Origin: RGIG1840 sp964626795
GTDB taxonomy: Bacteria; Bacillota_I; Bacilli_A; RF39; UBA660
Assembly (NCBI GenBank): GCA_964626795.1
Contig: CAZVIQ010000002.1
Location: forward strand, 1-53,567
DNA: 53,567 nucleotides
Direction of reading: 5' to 3'
Translations under genes and position numbers: made by a program
Shown: in pieces, positions 1 through 9,320 of the stretch
How the letters are laid out: each line of letters begins with the position of its first letter
Position numbering within the stretch: the first letter of the stretch is position 1
The notes under the pieces: generated by a model
Databases searched by the model: none
What the model saw: the letters and a program-made list of their open reading frames with translations, nothing else
What the model was told of the DNA's origin: nothing

Positions 1-2
1 TA

Positions 3-71
3 ATTAATGAAAACTATGTTCCTCTGAGTTATAATATAGAAGAAGTTCAAACTTTAAAAAAGTTTACTTAA
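3..71 (+). CDS. 3' end of an unidentified protein (partial)
   Basis: An open frame enters from the left edge and ends at a TAA at 69-71. The 22 visible residues end in TLKKFT. It lies on the same strand as pheST, directly upstream of the T-box leader. In Bacillus an rRNA methyltransferase-type gene often precedes pheS, but too little is visible to name this one. That it is coding is an inference from the open frame and its position. Confidence 0.5.
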   Translation: MNENYVPLSYNIEEVQTLKKFT

Positions 72-85
72 ATTAAAATATCTGC

Positions 86-300
86 TATAATATCTTTAGT
101 CTTTTGAAAGAAATAGTAATAGTGAAATTATTTAAATAGAGAGTTAGTAATTAGGTGTAATACTAATAAATAATAGCTGTGAATTCAACTTTCGTTAAAA
201 GAATCGTTTGTATACGTTATATACTATTAAAGAGCATAATAACTTTATGAATTAAGGTGGTACCGCGATAACTCGTCCTTAAGTTGTAGAGTTTTTTTAT
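86..300 (+). promoter_or_regulatory. T-box riboswitch (tRNA-Phe sensing) with promoter, leader of pheST
   Basis: An extended -10 (TGCTATAAT, 83-91) is followed by a leader of about 200 nt. The T-box core AAGGTGGTACCGCG is at 254-267. GAAAG near 107 can pair with CTTTC near 190 to form the base of stem I. A UUC triplet at 184-186, just before that 3' strand, is the likely specifier codon and fits phenylalanine. AAGG (254-257) can pair with CCTT (277-280) as antiterminator. AACTC (271-275) can pair with GAGTT (290-294) before a T run, giving a weak terminator. Uncharged tRNA-Phe would favour readthrough into pheS. The core and context are seen directly; the exact pairings are inferred. Confidence 0.92.
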
Positions 301-315
301 TTAGGAGGAATAAAA

Positions 316-1368
316 ATGAAAGAAAAATTAAAAAGTTTAAAGTCTGAAGTATTAAAAGAATTAAGTGAAGTAAAAGATGAGATTTCTTTTAATTTAATTA
401 AGTCAAAATATTTAGGTAAAAAAAGTGAATTTACAGAGATAATGAAAACTATGTCTGAACTTAAAGATGAAGAAAAGAAAGAAATAGGACTTGTAGTTAC
501 TGAGTTTAGAAATACTGTAAATGAAGCTTTTGATACTAAATTAATAGAACTCAAAGAAAAAGAATTAAATAGTAAATTAGAAAGTGGAAGGATTGATATT
601 ACTTTACCTAGTAAAAAGGTTAAAAAAGGTAGTCTTCATCCAGTTACTAGAGTTGTTGAAGAAATTCAAGATTTATTTGTTTCTATGGGATATGAAGTAG
701 TTGATGGTCCAGAAATTGAAAGTGATCTTTTTAACTTTGAACTTTTGAATTTACCTAAGGGACATCCTGCAAGAGATGCACAAGATTCATTTTATATAAC
801 TGAAGAATTATTACTTAGAACCCATACTTCTCCAATGCAGGCTAGGGTGATGCAGAAATGTGAAGGTAAGAAGCCAATTAAAATTATCTGTACAGGTAAA
901 ACATATAGAAGAGATGATGATGCATCACATTCACATCAGTTTGGTCAGGTTGAAGGTCTTGTTGTAGATAAAAATATAACACTTTCAGATTTAAAAGGAA
1001 CTCTTGAAGAACTGTGTAAAAAACTCTTAGGAGAGAAAACTGAAGTAAGATTTAGAGCAAGTTATTTTCCTTTTACAGAACCATCTTATGAAGTAGATGC
1101 AACATGTTTTAAATGTGGAGGAAATGGATGCCCTTTATGTAAGCATACAGGATGGATAGAAATAGGCGGATCAGGTATGGTTCATCCTAATGTACTTAGA
1201 ATGAATGGATATAATCCTGATGAATGGACTGGTTTTGCCTTTGGTTCAGGACTTGATAGAATCGCGATGATTAAATATAATATTCCAGATATTAGATATC
1301 TGTATACAAATGATATAAGAATGTTAAATCAATTTACAAGAAAGGAAGATAAAAATGAAACTAAGTAA
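316..1368 (+). CDS. pheS: Phenylalanine--tRNA ligase alpha subunit
   Basis: This is the catalytic subunit of the cytoplasmic (alpha-beta)2 enzyme that charges tRNA-Phe. The 350 residues match the family length. Residues 1-85 are a charged helical tRNA-binding arm, followed by a class II synthetase core. Motif 2 shows as YRRDDDASHSHQF and motif 3 as GSGLDRIAMIKYNIPDIR. A CxxC...CxxC cluster near residues 263-276 (CFKCGGNGCPLC) is the putative zinc site seen in many PheS. The ATG follows TAGGAGGAATAAAA, a strong Shine-Dalgarno. The gene is under T-box control and overlaps pheT by 14 nt, so the two are probably translationally coupled. Confidence 0.98.
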   Translation: MKEKLKSLKSEVLKELSEVKDEISFNLIKSKYLGKKSEFTEIMKTMSELKDEEKKEIGLVVTEFRNTVNEAFDTKLIELKEKELNSKLESGRIDITLPSKKVKKGSLHPVTRVVEEIQDLFVSMGYEVVDGPEIESDLFNFELLNLPKGHPARDAQDSFYITEELLLRTHTSPMQARVMQKCEGKKPIKIICTGKTYRRDDDASHSHQFGQVEGLVVDKNITLSDLKGTLEELCKKLLGEKTEVRFRASYFPFTEPSYEVDATCFKCGGNGCPLCKHTGWIEIGGSGMVHPNVLRMNGYNPDEWTGFAFGSGLDRIAMIKYNIPDIRYLYTNDIRMLNQFTRKEDKNETK

Positions 1369-3712
1369 AAAGTTTTTAAAAGAATACCTAAATATAGATG
1401 AACCTTTTAAGAATATTGCTGAAGATATGACTAGAATAGGTAATGAGTATGAAAAAGTTTATCCTCTTGTAGATTCTTCTTTACTTGTTATTGGTGAAAT
1501 ACTTGAAGTTAAAGATCATCCTGATTCAGATCATTTACACGTATGTATGGTGAATACAGGTAAAGAAAAACTTCAAATTGTATGTGGTGCACCTAATGTT
1601 AGAGTAGGACTTAAAACTATCGTCGCAGTATCTGGAACAAAATTGCCTGGAGGTATGATAAATAAGTCGGTAATACGTGGAATAGAATCAAATGGTATGA
1701 TGGTTGCGCTTAATGAACTTGGAATTGAAAATAAATATTTATCAGAAAAGGATATTCTAGGGATACATGAATTTGATGATGATGCTCCTATAGGAGAAGA
1801 TGCTATAAAATATATGGAACTTGATGATGAAGTTATAGATTTTGAATTAACTGCAAATAGAGGAGATCTTTTAAGTATACTTGGTCTTGCTTATGAAGTG
1901 GGAACACTTTATTCAAAAGATATCAAACCAATAGATCTATCATATACTGAAACTGGTGAAGATATAAATAATTCATTTAAAATATCAGTTAAAACAGATA
2001 AATGTTTTACATTTCTTTCTAGAAAAGTACTTAATATAGAAATTAAAGAAAGTCCTAAATTTATTAAAAACAGACTTATAGCGTCTGGTATAAGGCCAAT
2101 AAACAATATAGTTGATATAAGTAATTATGTGATGCTTGAAACAGGGCAGCCAATGCATTTCTATGACGCTGATAAAGTAGAAGGTGAAATTGGTGTTAGA
2201 TTTGCAAAAGAAGGTGAATTATTAAAGACACTTGATGAGAAAGAAAGAGTTTTATCTGCTACTGATTTAATAATTGTAAATAAAAATGATGAAGCTATTG
2301 GACTTGCAGGTGTAATGGGTGGTTATAACACTGAGATAGAAAATACCACTAAAAATATAGTAATAGAATCTGCTATCTTTGATTCTTTTTCAGTAAGATA
2401 CACTTCTAAAAAAATATTAAGAAGTGAATCGTCAAATAGATTTGAAAAAGGTCTTGATGTAAATAGATGTTATATGGCTATGGATAGAGCATGTAACTTA
2501 CTTGAAAAGTATGCTTCAGGAACAGTAAATACTGGATTATGTGAATATAACACTCTTTCAAAGGAAAATAAAACTATTGAAATTAAAGTATCATTTATAA
2601 ATAAAATATTAGGTTTTGAAATTCCTAAGGAAGAAATTATTTCAATTTTTAACAGACTAAAATTTGAAGTTACATCTGAGGGAGAAAATTTAATCGTAAG
2701 TGTTCCTTCACGTAGAATAGATATTGAAATTAAAGAAGATCTAGTTGAAGAAGTAGGAAGAATATATGGTGTAGAAAAAGTAAAGGGTAAATTACCGGAT
2801 ACTGATTCAAAACCTGGATATGCTGATACTTATCTTAGAGATATAAAACATAAACTTGCTTCTTTGGGATTAAATGAGACTCTTACATATACTTTAGTAA
2901 ATCAAAATGAAAGTAAAGCATATACTAATGAAGAATTTGAAAGTATAAAAATATTAGATCCAATGACAGAAGAAAGAATGTATTTAAGATATAGTCTTAT
3001 ACCATCACTTTATTCTGTATACGAATATAATAAGTCTCGTAATAATAAAAATATTTCTATATTTGAAATAGGAAAAAGTTTTAAAAAAGAAACTGAGGAA
3101 TGTAAAGAAACATACAAGCTTTCAGCTTTAATGACTGGTAAGTATTATGAAGATATAAGTAAAAACAATAATGTTGACTTTTATGTTGTTAAAGGCGTAA
3201 TTGAAGAACTTTTAGATTATCATGGATATAATGGAAGATATAGTTTTGTAGAAGATTATTCATTAAAAGAACTTCATCCATATCAAAGTGCTAAAATAAT
3301 GGTAAATGGAATTACTGTTGGATATATAGGAAAACTTCATCCTAATATTACAAAAGAAGATGTGTATGTATTTGAAATTAATTTGGAAGTTTTAAGAAAT
3401 ATAAATTCTGGTAAAATAAAATATAAAGAACTTAGTAAGTATCCATCAGTTGAAAAAGATGTATCATTTATAACAGAGGATAATATAAATTCCTTAGATA
3501 TAGAAACTGCAATTAAAAAGGCTTCTTCAAATATACTTAAAGAAGTAAAAGTAGTGGATGTTTATAAAGAAGAAAATAAATATTCTATAACATATAAAAT
3601 GATATTTGAATCTTTTGATAGAACATTAACTGATGAAGAAGTACTCAGTGAATTTAATAAAATAATAGATACTGTATGTAAAAAATTTAATATTAAAATT
3701 AAAAATATGTGA
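1355..3712 (+). CDS. pheT: Phenylalanine--tRNA ligase beta subunit
   Basis: This is the non-catalytic and editing subunit of PheRS. The 785 residues are the normal bacterial length. Order of domains: an EMAP-II-like tRNA-binding domain at about 39-148 (GEILEVKDHPDSDHLHVC), B3/B4 editing domain (about 205-365, with QPMHFYDADKVEGEI), B5 domain (about 395-470), a catalytic-like region, and a C-terminal anticodon-binding FDX-ACB domain from about 695 (KYPSVEKDVSFI). The ATG at 1355 lies within the end of pheS and has GAAGATAAAA upstream. The gene ends in TGA, evidence for the standard genetic code. No strong terminator follows; lemA has its own TATAAT (3742-3747). Confidence 0.98.
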   Translation: MKLSKKFLKEYLNIDEPFKNIAEDMTRIGNEYEKVYPLVDSSLLVIGEILEVKDHPDSDHLHVCMVNTGKEKLQIVCGAPNVRVGLKTIVAVSGTKLPGGMINKSVIRGIESNGMMVALNELGIENKYLSEKDILGIHEFDDDAPIGEDAIKYMELDDEVIDFELTANRGDLLSILGLAYEVGTLYSKDIKPIDLSYTETGEDINNSFKISVKTDKCFTFLSRKVLNIEIKESPKFIKNRLIASGIRPINNIVDISNYVMLETGQPMHFYDADKVEGEIGVRFAKEGELLKTLDEKERVLSATDLIIVNKNDEAIGLAGVMGGYNTEIENTTKNIVIESAIFDSFSVRYTSKKILRSESSNRFEKGLDVNRCYMAMDRACNLLEKYASGTVNTGLCEYNTLSKENKTIEIKVSFINKILGFEIPKEEIISIFNRLKFEVTSEGENLIVSVPSRRIDIEIKEDLVEEVGRIYGVEKVKGKLPDTDSKPGYADTYLRDIKHKLASLGLNETLTYTLVNQNESKAYTNEEFESIKILDPMTEERMYLRYSLIPSLYSVYEYNKSRNNKNISIFEIGKSFKKETEECKETYKLSALMTGKYYEDISKNNNVDFYVVKGVIEELLDYHGYNGRYSFVEDYSLKELHPYQSAKIMVNGITVGYIGKLHPNITKEDVYVFEINLEVLRNINSGKIKYKELSKYPSVEKDVSFITEDNINSLDIETAIKKASSNILKEVKVVDVYKEENKYSITYKMIFESFDRTLTDEEVLSEFNKIIDTVCKKFNIKIKNM

Positions 3713-3769
3713 TTTTTAATGCATAATTACAAAATTTATTGTATAATATTTTCAGAAAGGTAGGTTATT

Positions 3770-4318
3770 ATGGGATATATAATCTTTGGTGTTGTAGTCG
3801 CACTATTAATTTTATACGTAGGCGCAACATATAATAGTTTAATTACTCTTAGAAATAGAGTAAAAGATCAATGGGCACAGATAGATGTTCAACTAAAAAG
3901 GAGATTTGATTTAATACCAAATTTAGTTGAAACTGTAAAAGGATATGCTTCACATGAAAGTGAAACTTTAGAAAAAGTTATTGAAGCGAGAAATAAATTT
4001 CAAAGTGCAACTAATAAAGAAGAAGAAATGAAAGCAAGTGGAGAACTTACAAATGTAGTATCTAAATTATTTGCTTTAGCAGAAAGTTATCCTGATTTAA
4101 AAGCTAACACTAATTTTCAGGAACTTCAAAGAGAACTTGGTGATACTGAAAATAAGATTGCTTCAGCTAGACAATTTTACAATGATACGGTTCTAACTTA
4201 TAATAATAAAGTTGAAATGTTTCCTTCTAATTTAATAGCTGGTATGTTTAAGTTTTCAAGAGATGTATTCTTTGAAGCAAATGCTAAAGAAAGAGAAAAC
4301 GTTAGTGTAAAATTTTAA
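3770..4318 (+). CDS. lemA: LemA family membrane protein
   Basis: The LemA signature is clear: an N-terminal transmembrane helix (residues 2-20), then NSLITLRNRVKDQWAQIDVQ and RRFDLIPNLVETVKGYA, and a helical body with FQELQRELGDTENKIASARQFYND. The fold is a membrane-anchored four-helix bundle. Its molecular role is not well defined; in other bacteria it is linked to envelope stress and often sits beside TPM- or DUF2207-type glycine-rich membrane proteins, as here. The Shine-Dalgarno is GAAAGGTAGG. A -10 at 3742-3747 suggests its own promoter. The next gene begins 38 nt downstream. Confidence 0.95.
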   Translation: MGYIIFGVVVALLILYVGATYNSLITLRNRVKDQWAQIDVQLKRRFDLIPNLVETVKGYASHESETLEKVIEARNKFQSATNKEEEMKASGELTNVVSKLFALAESYPDLKANTNFQELQRELGDTENKIASARQFYNDTVLTYNNKVEMFPSNLIAGMFKFSRDVFFEANAKERENVSVKF

Positions 4319-4356
4319 GGCTTACTTTTGTAAGTCTTTTTTAGGAAGGGGATATT

Positions 4357-6261
4357 ATGAAAAAAATATTTTTTCTTTTAATTCTTATATTTTTTCCTCT
4401 TATTACCTTAAATGCGGTTCCAAGTGATGAAGTTGACTATAGTGTAGAAGGTATATATATTAATGGTCAGATAGAAATAGCTGGAGCTGTTCATTTTAGA
4501 GAAATAATTAAGATAAGCGGAACTTATAATGGTTATATAAGAGATTTAATATATAAAAGAGATGCTCCAAGTTTTAATGGAGATGCGGATAGTTTTTACA
4601 ACAGCGATATTTATAATGGTGATGGTGTTATTATAAATAAAGTGGGAATACTTAATGTAGAAGATTTTAGTTTTGAAAATTTTGATGAAAACCATATAAA
4701 TGAAAATGTAGATTTCTTTAAAAACGAATCAAATAATACTTACGAAATATCTTCTATTAATAATGGTAAAAGCATTAAAATGTATAATGAAACAATAAGA
4801 GGAGAAACTTATTTTTATATTGACTATACAGTTACTAATCTAATAGTAGAACATAATGATTGTGCAGAATTTTACTATAATATAATTGGAGACAGTTTTG
4901 ATGATTATATTAATGAAGTCAAGGCAGTAGTATATCTTCCAGAAGCAGATCCGGATAATTTAAGAATATGGGCACATGGACCATTAAATGGAGAAGCTTA
5001 TATCATAGAAGGTGGATATGGAGGAATATTAAAAATAAATGGTTTAAATTCTTTTACTTCGATTGATTTAAGAATGACATACTCAAAAGAACTTTTTCCA
5101 ATAAATATAAACGAACATAAAAAATCTGGTGTCGATGCTATTCCATTCATTCTGGAAGCTGAAAATAAAAGAGCAGAGGAAGCAAATATACAAAGAAGAG
5201 CTGCTAAAATAACGGTTTATACCTCTGTAATATCTGGAATTCTATACATAATGGGTATAGTAGCTTTAACTTTCTATGCTTATATTAAACATGATAAAGA
5301 ATATAAAAGTGAATTTAAAAATAGATATAACAGAGAATTTATAGAAGATTACGATGTAGAAGTTGTTGACTATCTAATGAAAAAGAATATTTCTTCAGAT
5401 GCGTTTTCTGCAAGTATTTTAAATTTAATTTATAAGAAAAAAATTAGTGTAGAAGAAATAAAAGAGAAGAAAAAAGATTACCTTTTTACTTTAATAAGTA
5501 AAGAAGGAATAAGTGAAAGTGAAACAAAAATAATAGAATTATTATTTGATAAAATAGGTTCAGATAATAAAGTTAAAATGAGTAAAATTAAAAAAGTTTC
5601 AAAAGAAGTATATAGCACTAATAAAAATGTTATTTATGATAGTTTTAATGCTTGGAAAAATATAGTTTTTAAGGAAAGTCAGAAACAAGAATTTTTCACT
5701 AAAAATTTGAAAGTTAAATTATTATTAGGTTTTTATGGAATTTTAGGTTTTCTTATATTTGCTCTTTTAGTGAATGTGGGATTAGAATCATTTGGAATAA
5801 TTTTATTAGTTATATCGATTATATATTTACTGTATATTATTCTATTTACTAAAAGAACTGTTAAAGGTAATGAACATTATATTAAGTGGAAGGCTTTTAA
5901 AAGATTTTTAGAAGACTTTGGAAGATTTAAAGAAAAAGAACTACCTGAAATAGTTCTATGGGAAAGATATCTAGTATATGCAACGGTTCTTGGAGTTGCA
6001 GATAAAGTAAGCAAAGCTATGAAAGTTAAATTTGAAGAAATGAATATAAATAATAATACATTTGATAATACTTTCTATCATATATATTTATTTAACAGCA
6101 TAAATAATGATATTTCAAGAAATATAAACAGTTCAATTCAAAGTTCAATTTCAACTGTAAATATTGCTAATTCTAAAACATCTTCTGGAAGTGGCTTTGG
6201 AGGAGGATTTTCTTCCGGTGGAGGCTTCGGTGGAGGTGGCGGAGGAGGCAGAGGTTTCTAA
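4357..6261 (+). CDS. DUF2207 family membrane protein with Gly-rich tail
   Basis: The 634 residues begin with a signal peptide or N-terminal anchor (FFLLILIFFPLITLNAV, residues 4-20). A beta-rich extracellular DUF2207-type domain of about 260 residues follows. There is a transmembrane helix at about 284-310, a cytoplasmic part, two further helices at about 451-500, and a glycine/serine/phenylalanine-rich C terminus (about 609-634) ending in GGGGGGGRGF. This is the usual architecture of predicted membrane proteins encoded next to lemA, so I infer they work together, perhaps in envelope stress. Function is unknown. The Shine-Dalgarno AAGGGGATATT precedes the ATG. Confidence 0.9.
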   Translation: MKKIFFLLILIFFPLITLNAVPSDEVDYSVEGIYINGQIEIAGAVHFREIIKISGTYNGYIRDLIYKRDAPSFNGDADSFYNSDIYNGDGVIINKVGILNVEDFSFENFDENHINENVDFFKNESNNTYEISSINNGKSIKMYNETIRGETYFYIDYTVTNLIVEHNDCAEFYYNIIGDSFDDYINEVKAVVYLPEADPDNLRIWAHGPLNGEAYIIEGGYGGILKINGLNSFTSIDLRMTYSKELFPININEHKKSGVDAIPFILEAENKRAEEANIQRRAAKITVYTSVISGILYIMGIVALTFYAYIKHDKEYKSEFKNRYNREFIEDYDVEVVDYLMKKNISSDAFSASILNLIYKKKISVEEIKEKKKDYLFTLISKEGISESETKIIELLFDKIGSDNKVKMSKIKKVSKEVYSTNKNVIYDSFNAWKNIVFKESQKQEFFTKNLKVKLLLGFYGILGFLIFALLVNVGLESFGIILLVISIIYLLYIILFTKRTVKGNEHYIKWKAFKRFLEDFGRFKEKELPEIVLWERYLVYATVLGVADKVSKAMKVKFEEMNINNNTFDNTFYHIYLFNSINNDISRNINSSIQSSISTVNIANSKTSSGSGFGGGFSSGGGFGGGGGGGRGF

Positions 6262-6576
6262 TCTTTGTCTTTTTTTATTGATATCCTTAAATAGTATATT
6301 TTTTAATTTTTGAAGAATAAATAAGGAAGATGAATTAATATTTTCTAATTATTTGAATAGAAAATTAATGTTAATTAAATATAATGTGAAATAGCACAGT
6401 TTTAAATGCGAAAACAGGTAAAATTTGGCAGCTGGAGGGTAGACTATGATTTAGTATTAATAAAACAAAGTTTTTGTTTTGTGGAAATAAATATAAAAAA
6501 GAAAAGTGTATGAATGAAATAAGTTTTAAAATAATTACTAAATAACATAATCATTTAGAAAAAAATTTTTAAAATG

Positions 6577-6645
6577 AAAGAACCACAATAATCTGCCATA
6601 GCCTAAATATACTAGCGTATATCAACCTATAACTTGTGGTTCTTT
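6577..6645. repeat. Long hairpin with perfect 12-bp outer stem in a gene-free stretch
   Basis: AAAGAACCACAA (6577-6588) is the exact reverse complement of TTGTGGTTCTTT (6634-6645). Inside, ATATAC and GTATAT (about 6606-6622) can form an apical stem. It sits between two convergent genes, so a bidirectional terminator is possible. The 69-nt length and perfect outer arms would also fit a small mobile-type repeat or structured RNA. The rest of 6262-6685 holds no convincing gene; 6405-6445 is locally richer in G (GGCAGCTGGAGGGTAG). Confidence 0.6.
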
Positions 6646-6685
6646 TAGTATTATTACCATAAAATAATAAATTATACATAAATGT

Positions 6686-7072
6686 TTATTGTAATACAAA
6701 TTTTCTATCATCTTCTAATTCAATTAGGCCTTTAATTTTATCTTCATTCATGGTTAAGAATAGATTATCTAAAGTGCTAAATGAATAATCAACATCTTTT
6801 AGATTACCAGTGTAATATTTAACTGATTCTGTATCCTTTGAAGTTTTTCTTGTTACAAATATATCAATATATGGGTTATCTTTAATTATCATATATTGGA
6901 TGGCTAAATTTGGTAAAAAATGTGTTCTAATTATCGCATCATATTTAGAAATTTTTTGAATACATAAAGGTGTGTAAACATAGTTTTCTGCTAGACTATT
7001 CGAATCATTTCCTGTTAAATCCTTAGAAACATATAAAGTTTTAAAAAGCTTATTATTTAATACAGAAAACAC
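6686..7072 (-). pseudogene. Unknown protein, C-terminal half of a frameshifted gene
   Basis: The 128-residue frame has no Shine-Dalgarno. Its nominal GTG start (7072) lies inside the end of the upstream frame, and an in-frame stop sits just before it. One extra A in the six-A run at 7075-7080 would fuse the two frames seamlessly (…CQKDSKKSVFSVLNN…) into a protein of about 250 residues. I do not recognise the family. The sequence is mixed alpha/beta with no membrane segment. It could be a true pseudogene, an assembly or sequencing indel, or a product of transcriptional slippage. Confidence 0.6.
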
Positions 7073-7422
7073 ACTTTTTTACTGTCCTTTTGGCAAGGAA
7101 GAATTCCTGTAGCTTGTGAAAACTCTATTTCAAATATAATTCCATTACTATCAGTTTTAGTTGATATTTGTGAATTACAGGTTCTTTTTATATCGCTGTA
7201 GGGATCTTCTATAGTTTCTATAGATGATAATCCATCTAATTCAGGGATAAGTGAACTGTCATAAACAGTTGAATCAGGATTAAATGTATTTGAATTATCT
7301 CTTAAAAGCATATCATTCAAATATTTTTCAAATGATTCCAGATCAGTTTGAAACTGACTATCATTTGCAATTAACTTATCTGTTCTTTTTTTAAATAAAT
7401 TTGTTATATCAATTTTTTTCAT
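7057..7422 (-). pseudogene. Unknown protein, N-terminal half of a frameshifted gene
   Basis: The 121 residues start with MKKIDITNLFKKRTDKLIAN. The start has a proper Shine-Dalgarno (AAGGAGTATGT). It also has a good promoter: TTGATT (7465-7470) and TATAAT (7442-7447, minus strand) are 17 nt apart. The start region therefore looks functional. The frame ends soon after the poly-A run, overlapping the following frame by 16 nt. No family recognised. Intact control signals ahead of a broken frame favour a recent indel, a sequence error or slippage over old decay. Confidence 0.65.
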
Positions 7423-7441
7423 ACATACTCCTTAACTTTTT

Positions 7442-7470
7442 ATTATAAACAAGTTATATCACTAAATCAA
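7442..7470 (-). promoter_or_regulatory. Sigma-A-type promoter of the frameshifted gene
   Basis: On the minus strand TTGATT and TATAAT are separated by exactly 17 nt, and the Shine-Dalgarno and ATG follow about 20 nt downstream. Confidence 0.65.
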
Positions 7471-7527
7471 GTGAAAAAATCTTTATATTTTAATGCTTTT
7501 AGTATATAATTAAATTTAGGTGAAATA

Positions 7528-9303
7528 ATGCAGGACAAAATAAGAAATTTTAGTATCATAGCGCATATAGATCATGGAAAGAGTACTTTAGCAGATAGAA
7601 TTATTGAAATCTGTGGAGGTCTTACTTCAAGAGAAATGAAAGATCAATATTTAGATTCAATGGATATAGAACGTGAAAGAGGAATAACTATTAAACTTAA
7701 TGCAGTTGAACTTAAATATAAAGAACATATTCTTCATTTAATAGATACTCCGGGACACGTGGATTTTTCTTATGAGGTAAGTAGGAGTCTTGCTGCTTGT
7801 GAAGGCGCAATCTTAGTTGTAGATGCAGCCCAAGGTATAGAGGCTCAGACTCTTGCCAATTTTTATCTTGCTCTTAATAATGGTTTAAATATTATTCCAG
7901 TTATAAATAAAATTGATTTACCCAACAGTGATATTGAAAAGGTAACAAAAGAACTTTGTGATATTGGATTTAATAAAGATGAGATAATTTGCTGCAGTGG
8001 TAAAACTGGTGTCGGAGTTTCAGAACTTCTCGATGCAGTTATAGAAAGAATTGAAGCACCTAAAAGCGAAAATAATAAATTCAGAGCTTTAATATTTGAC
8101 AGTTATTTTGATGCATATCGTGGTGTGGTTGTACTTATGAGAGTAATGGATGGCTCTGTTAAAGTTGGAGATAAAATAAAAATGATATCTACAGATGGAG
8201 AATATGAAGTATTAGAACTGGGAAAATATACTCCTAAAGTAAACAAAAGAGAAACTTTAAGTGCGGGAGAGGTTGGATATTTAACTGCCAGCATTAAAAG
8301 TATAAGCGATATAAATGTAGGAGATACGATTTATAAAGCGGGTGAGAAAATTGAACCGCTTCCGGGATATAAACCTATGAAACCTATGGTTTATTCAGGT
8401 ATTTTTCCTGTTGAAAGTAATAAATATGAACAATTAAAAGAAGCGCTATCTAAACTCAAATTAAATGACGCGGCTTTAATATATGAACCAGAAACCAGCG
8501 TAGCTTTAGGATTTGGTTTTAGATGTGGATTTCTAGGTCTTCTTCATATGGAAATAATAGAAGAACGAATAGAAAGAGAATTTGGAATAGAAATAATCGC
8601 GACAAGTCCAAGTGTTGTATATGAAATTATTTTAAATGATAAAACAAATATATTTATAGATAGTCCTTCAAAAATGCCTGAGCAGACTAAAATAAATAAA
8701 ATTTTAGAGCCTTATGTAAAAACCAGTATATTTGTTCCAAATGAATACATAGGCGCTGTAATGGAGATTTGCCAAGATAAAAGAGGAAGCTATCAGGGAA
8801 TGGATTATTTAGATACTGGAAGAGTAAATATTCATTATGAAATTCCTTTGAGTGAAATAATATATGATTTTTTTGATAAGCTTAAAAGTAATACTTCAGG
8901 ATATGCTTCAATGGATTACGAATTAATTGGTTATAAAGAAAGTAGTCTTGTTAAGCTTGATATATTATTAAATGGTAGTATAGTAGATGCACTTAGTATT
9001 ATAGTTCATAAGGATTTTGCTTATAAGCGTGGTAAAAAAGTAGTTGAAAATTTAAGAAAGATTATACCAAGGCAGATGTTTGTTGTACCTATACAGGCCT
9101 CGATTGGATCTAAAATAATCTCAAGAGAAGATATACCAGCAATGAGAAAAAACGTACTTGCGAAATGTTATGGAGGAGATATTTCTAGAAAAAGAAAACT
9201 TTTAGAGAAACAAAAAGAAGGTAAAAAAAGAATGAAACAGGTAGGAAATGTAAGTATACCACAGGAAGCTTTTTTATCAGTACTTAGTGTTGATGATAAT
9301 TAA
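7528..9303 (+). CDS. lepA: Elongation factor 4 (LepA, ribosome-associated GTPase)
   Basis: This cytoplasmic translational GTPase acts on ribosomes during stress and biogenesis. The 591 residues are the usual length. The G domain shows AHIDHGKSTLADR (G1), RGITIK (G2), DTPGHVDF (G3) and NKIDLP (G4). EF-G-like domains follow, then the LepA-specific C-terminal domain with the GGDISRKRKLLEKQKEGKKRMK segment. A TATAAT (7505-7510) and AGGTGA lie directly ahead of the ATG, so the mRNA leader is only about 10 nt. An unknown gene follows 17 nt downstream on the same transcript. Confidence 0.98.
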   Translation: MQDKIRNFSIIAHIDHGKSTLADRIIEICGGLTSREMKDQYLDSMDIERERGITIKLNAVELKYKEHILHLIDTPGHVDFSYEVSRSLAACEGAILVVDAAQGIEAQTLANFYLALNNGLNIIPVINKIDLPNSDIEKVTKELCDIGFNKDEIICCSGKTGVGVSELLDAVIERIEAPKSENNKFRALIFDSYFDAYRGVVVLMRVMDGSVKVGDKIKMISTDGEYEVLELGKYTPKVNKRETLSAGEVGYLTASIKSISDINVGDTIYKAGEKIEPLPGYKPMKPMVYSGIFPVESNKYEQLKEALSKLKLNDAALIYEPETSVALGFGFRCGFLGLLHMEIIEERIEREFGIEIIATSPSVVYEIILNDKTNIFIDSPSKMPEQTKINKILEPYVKTSIFVPNEYIGAVMEICQDKRGSYQGMDYLDTGRVNIHYEIPLSEIIYDFFDKLKSNTSGYASMDYELIGYKESSLVKLDILLNGSIVDALSIIVHKDFAYKRGKKVVENLRKIIPRQMFVVPIQASIGSKIISREDIPAMRKNVLAKCYGGDISRKRKLLEKQKEGKKRMKQVGNVSIPQEAFLSVLSVDDN

Positions 9304-9320
9304 TTTTTAGGAGGGTTTGG

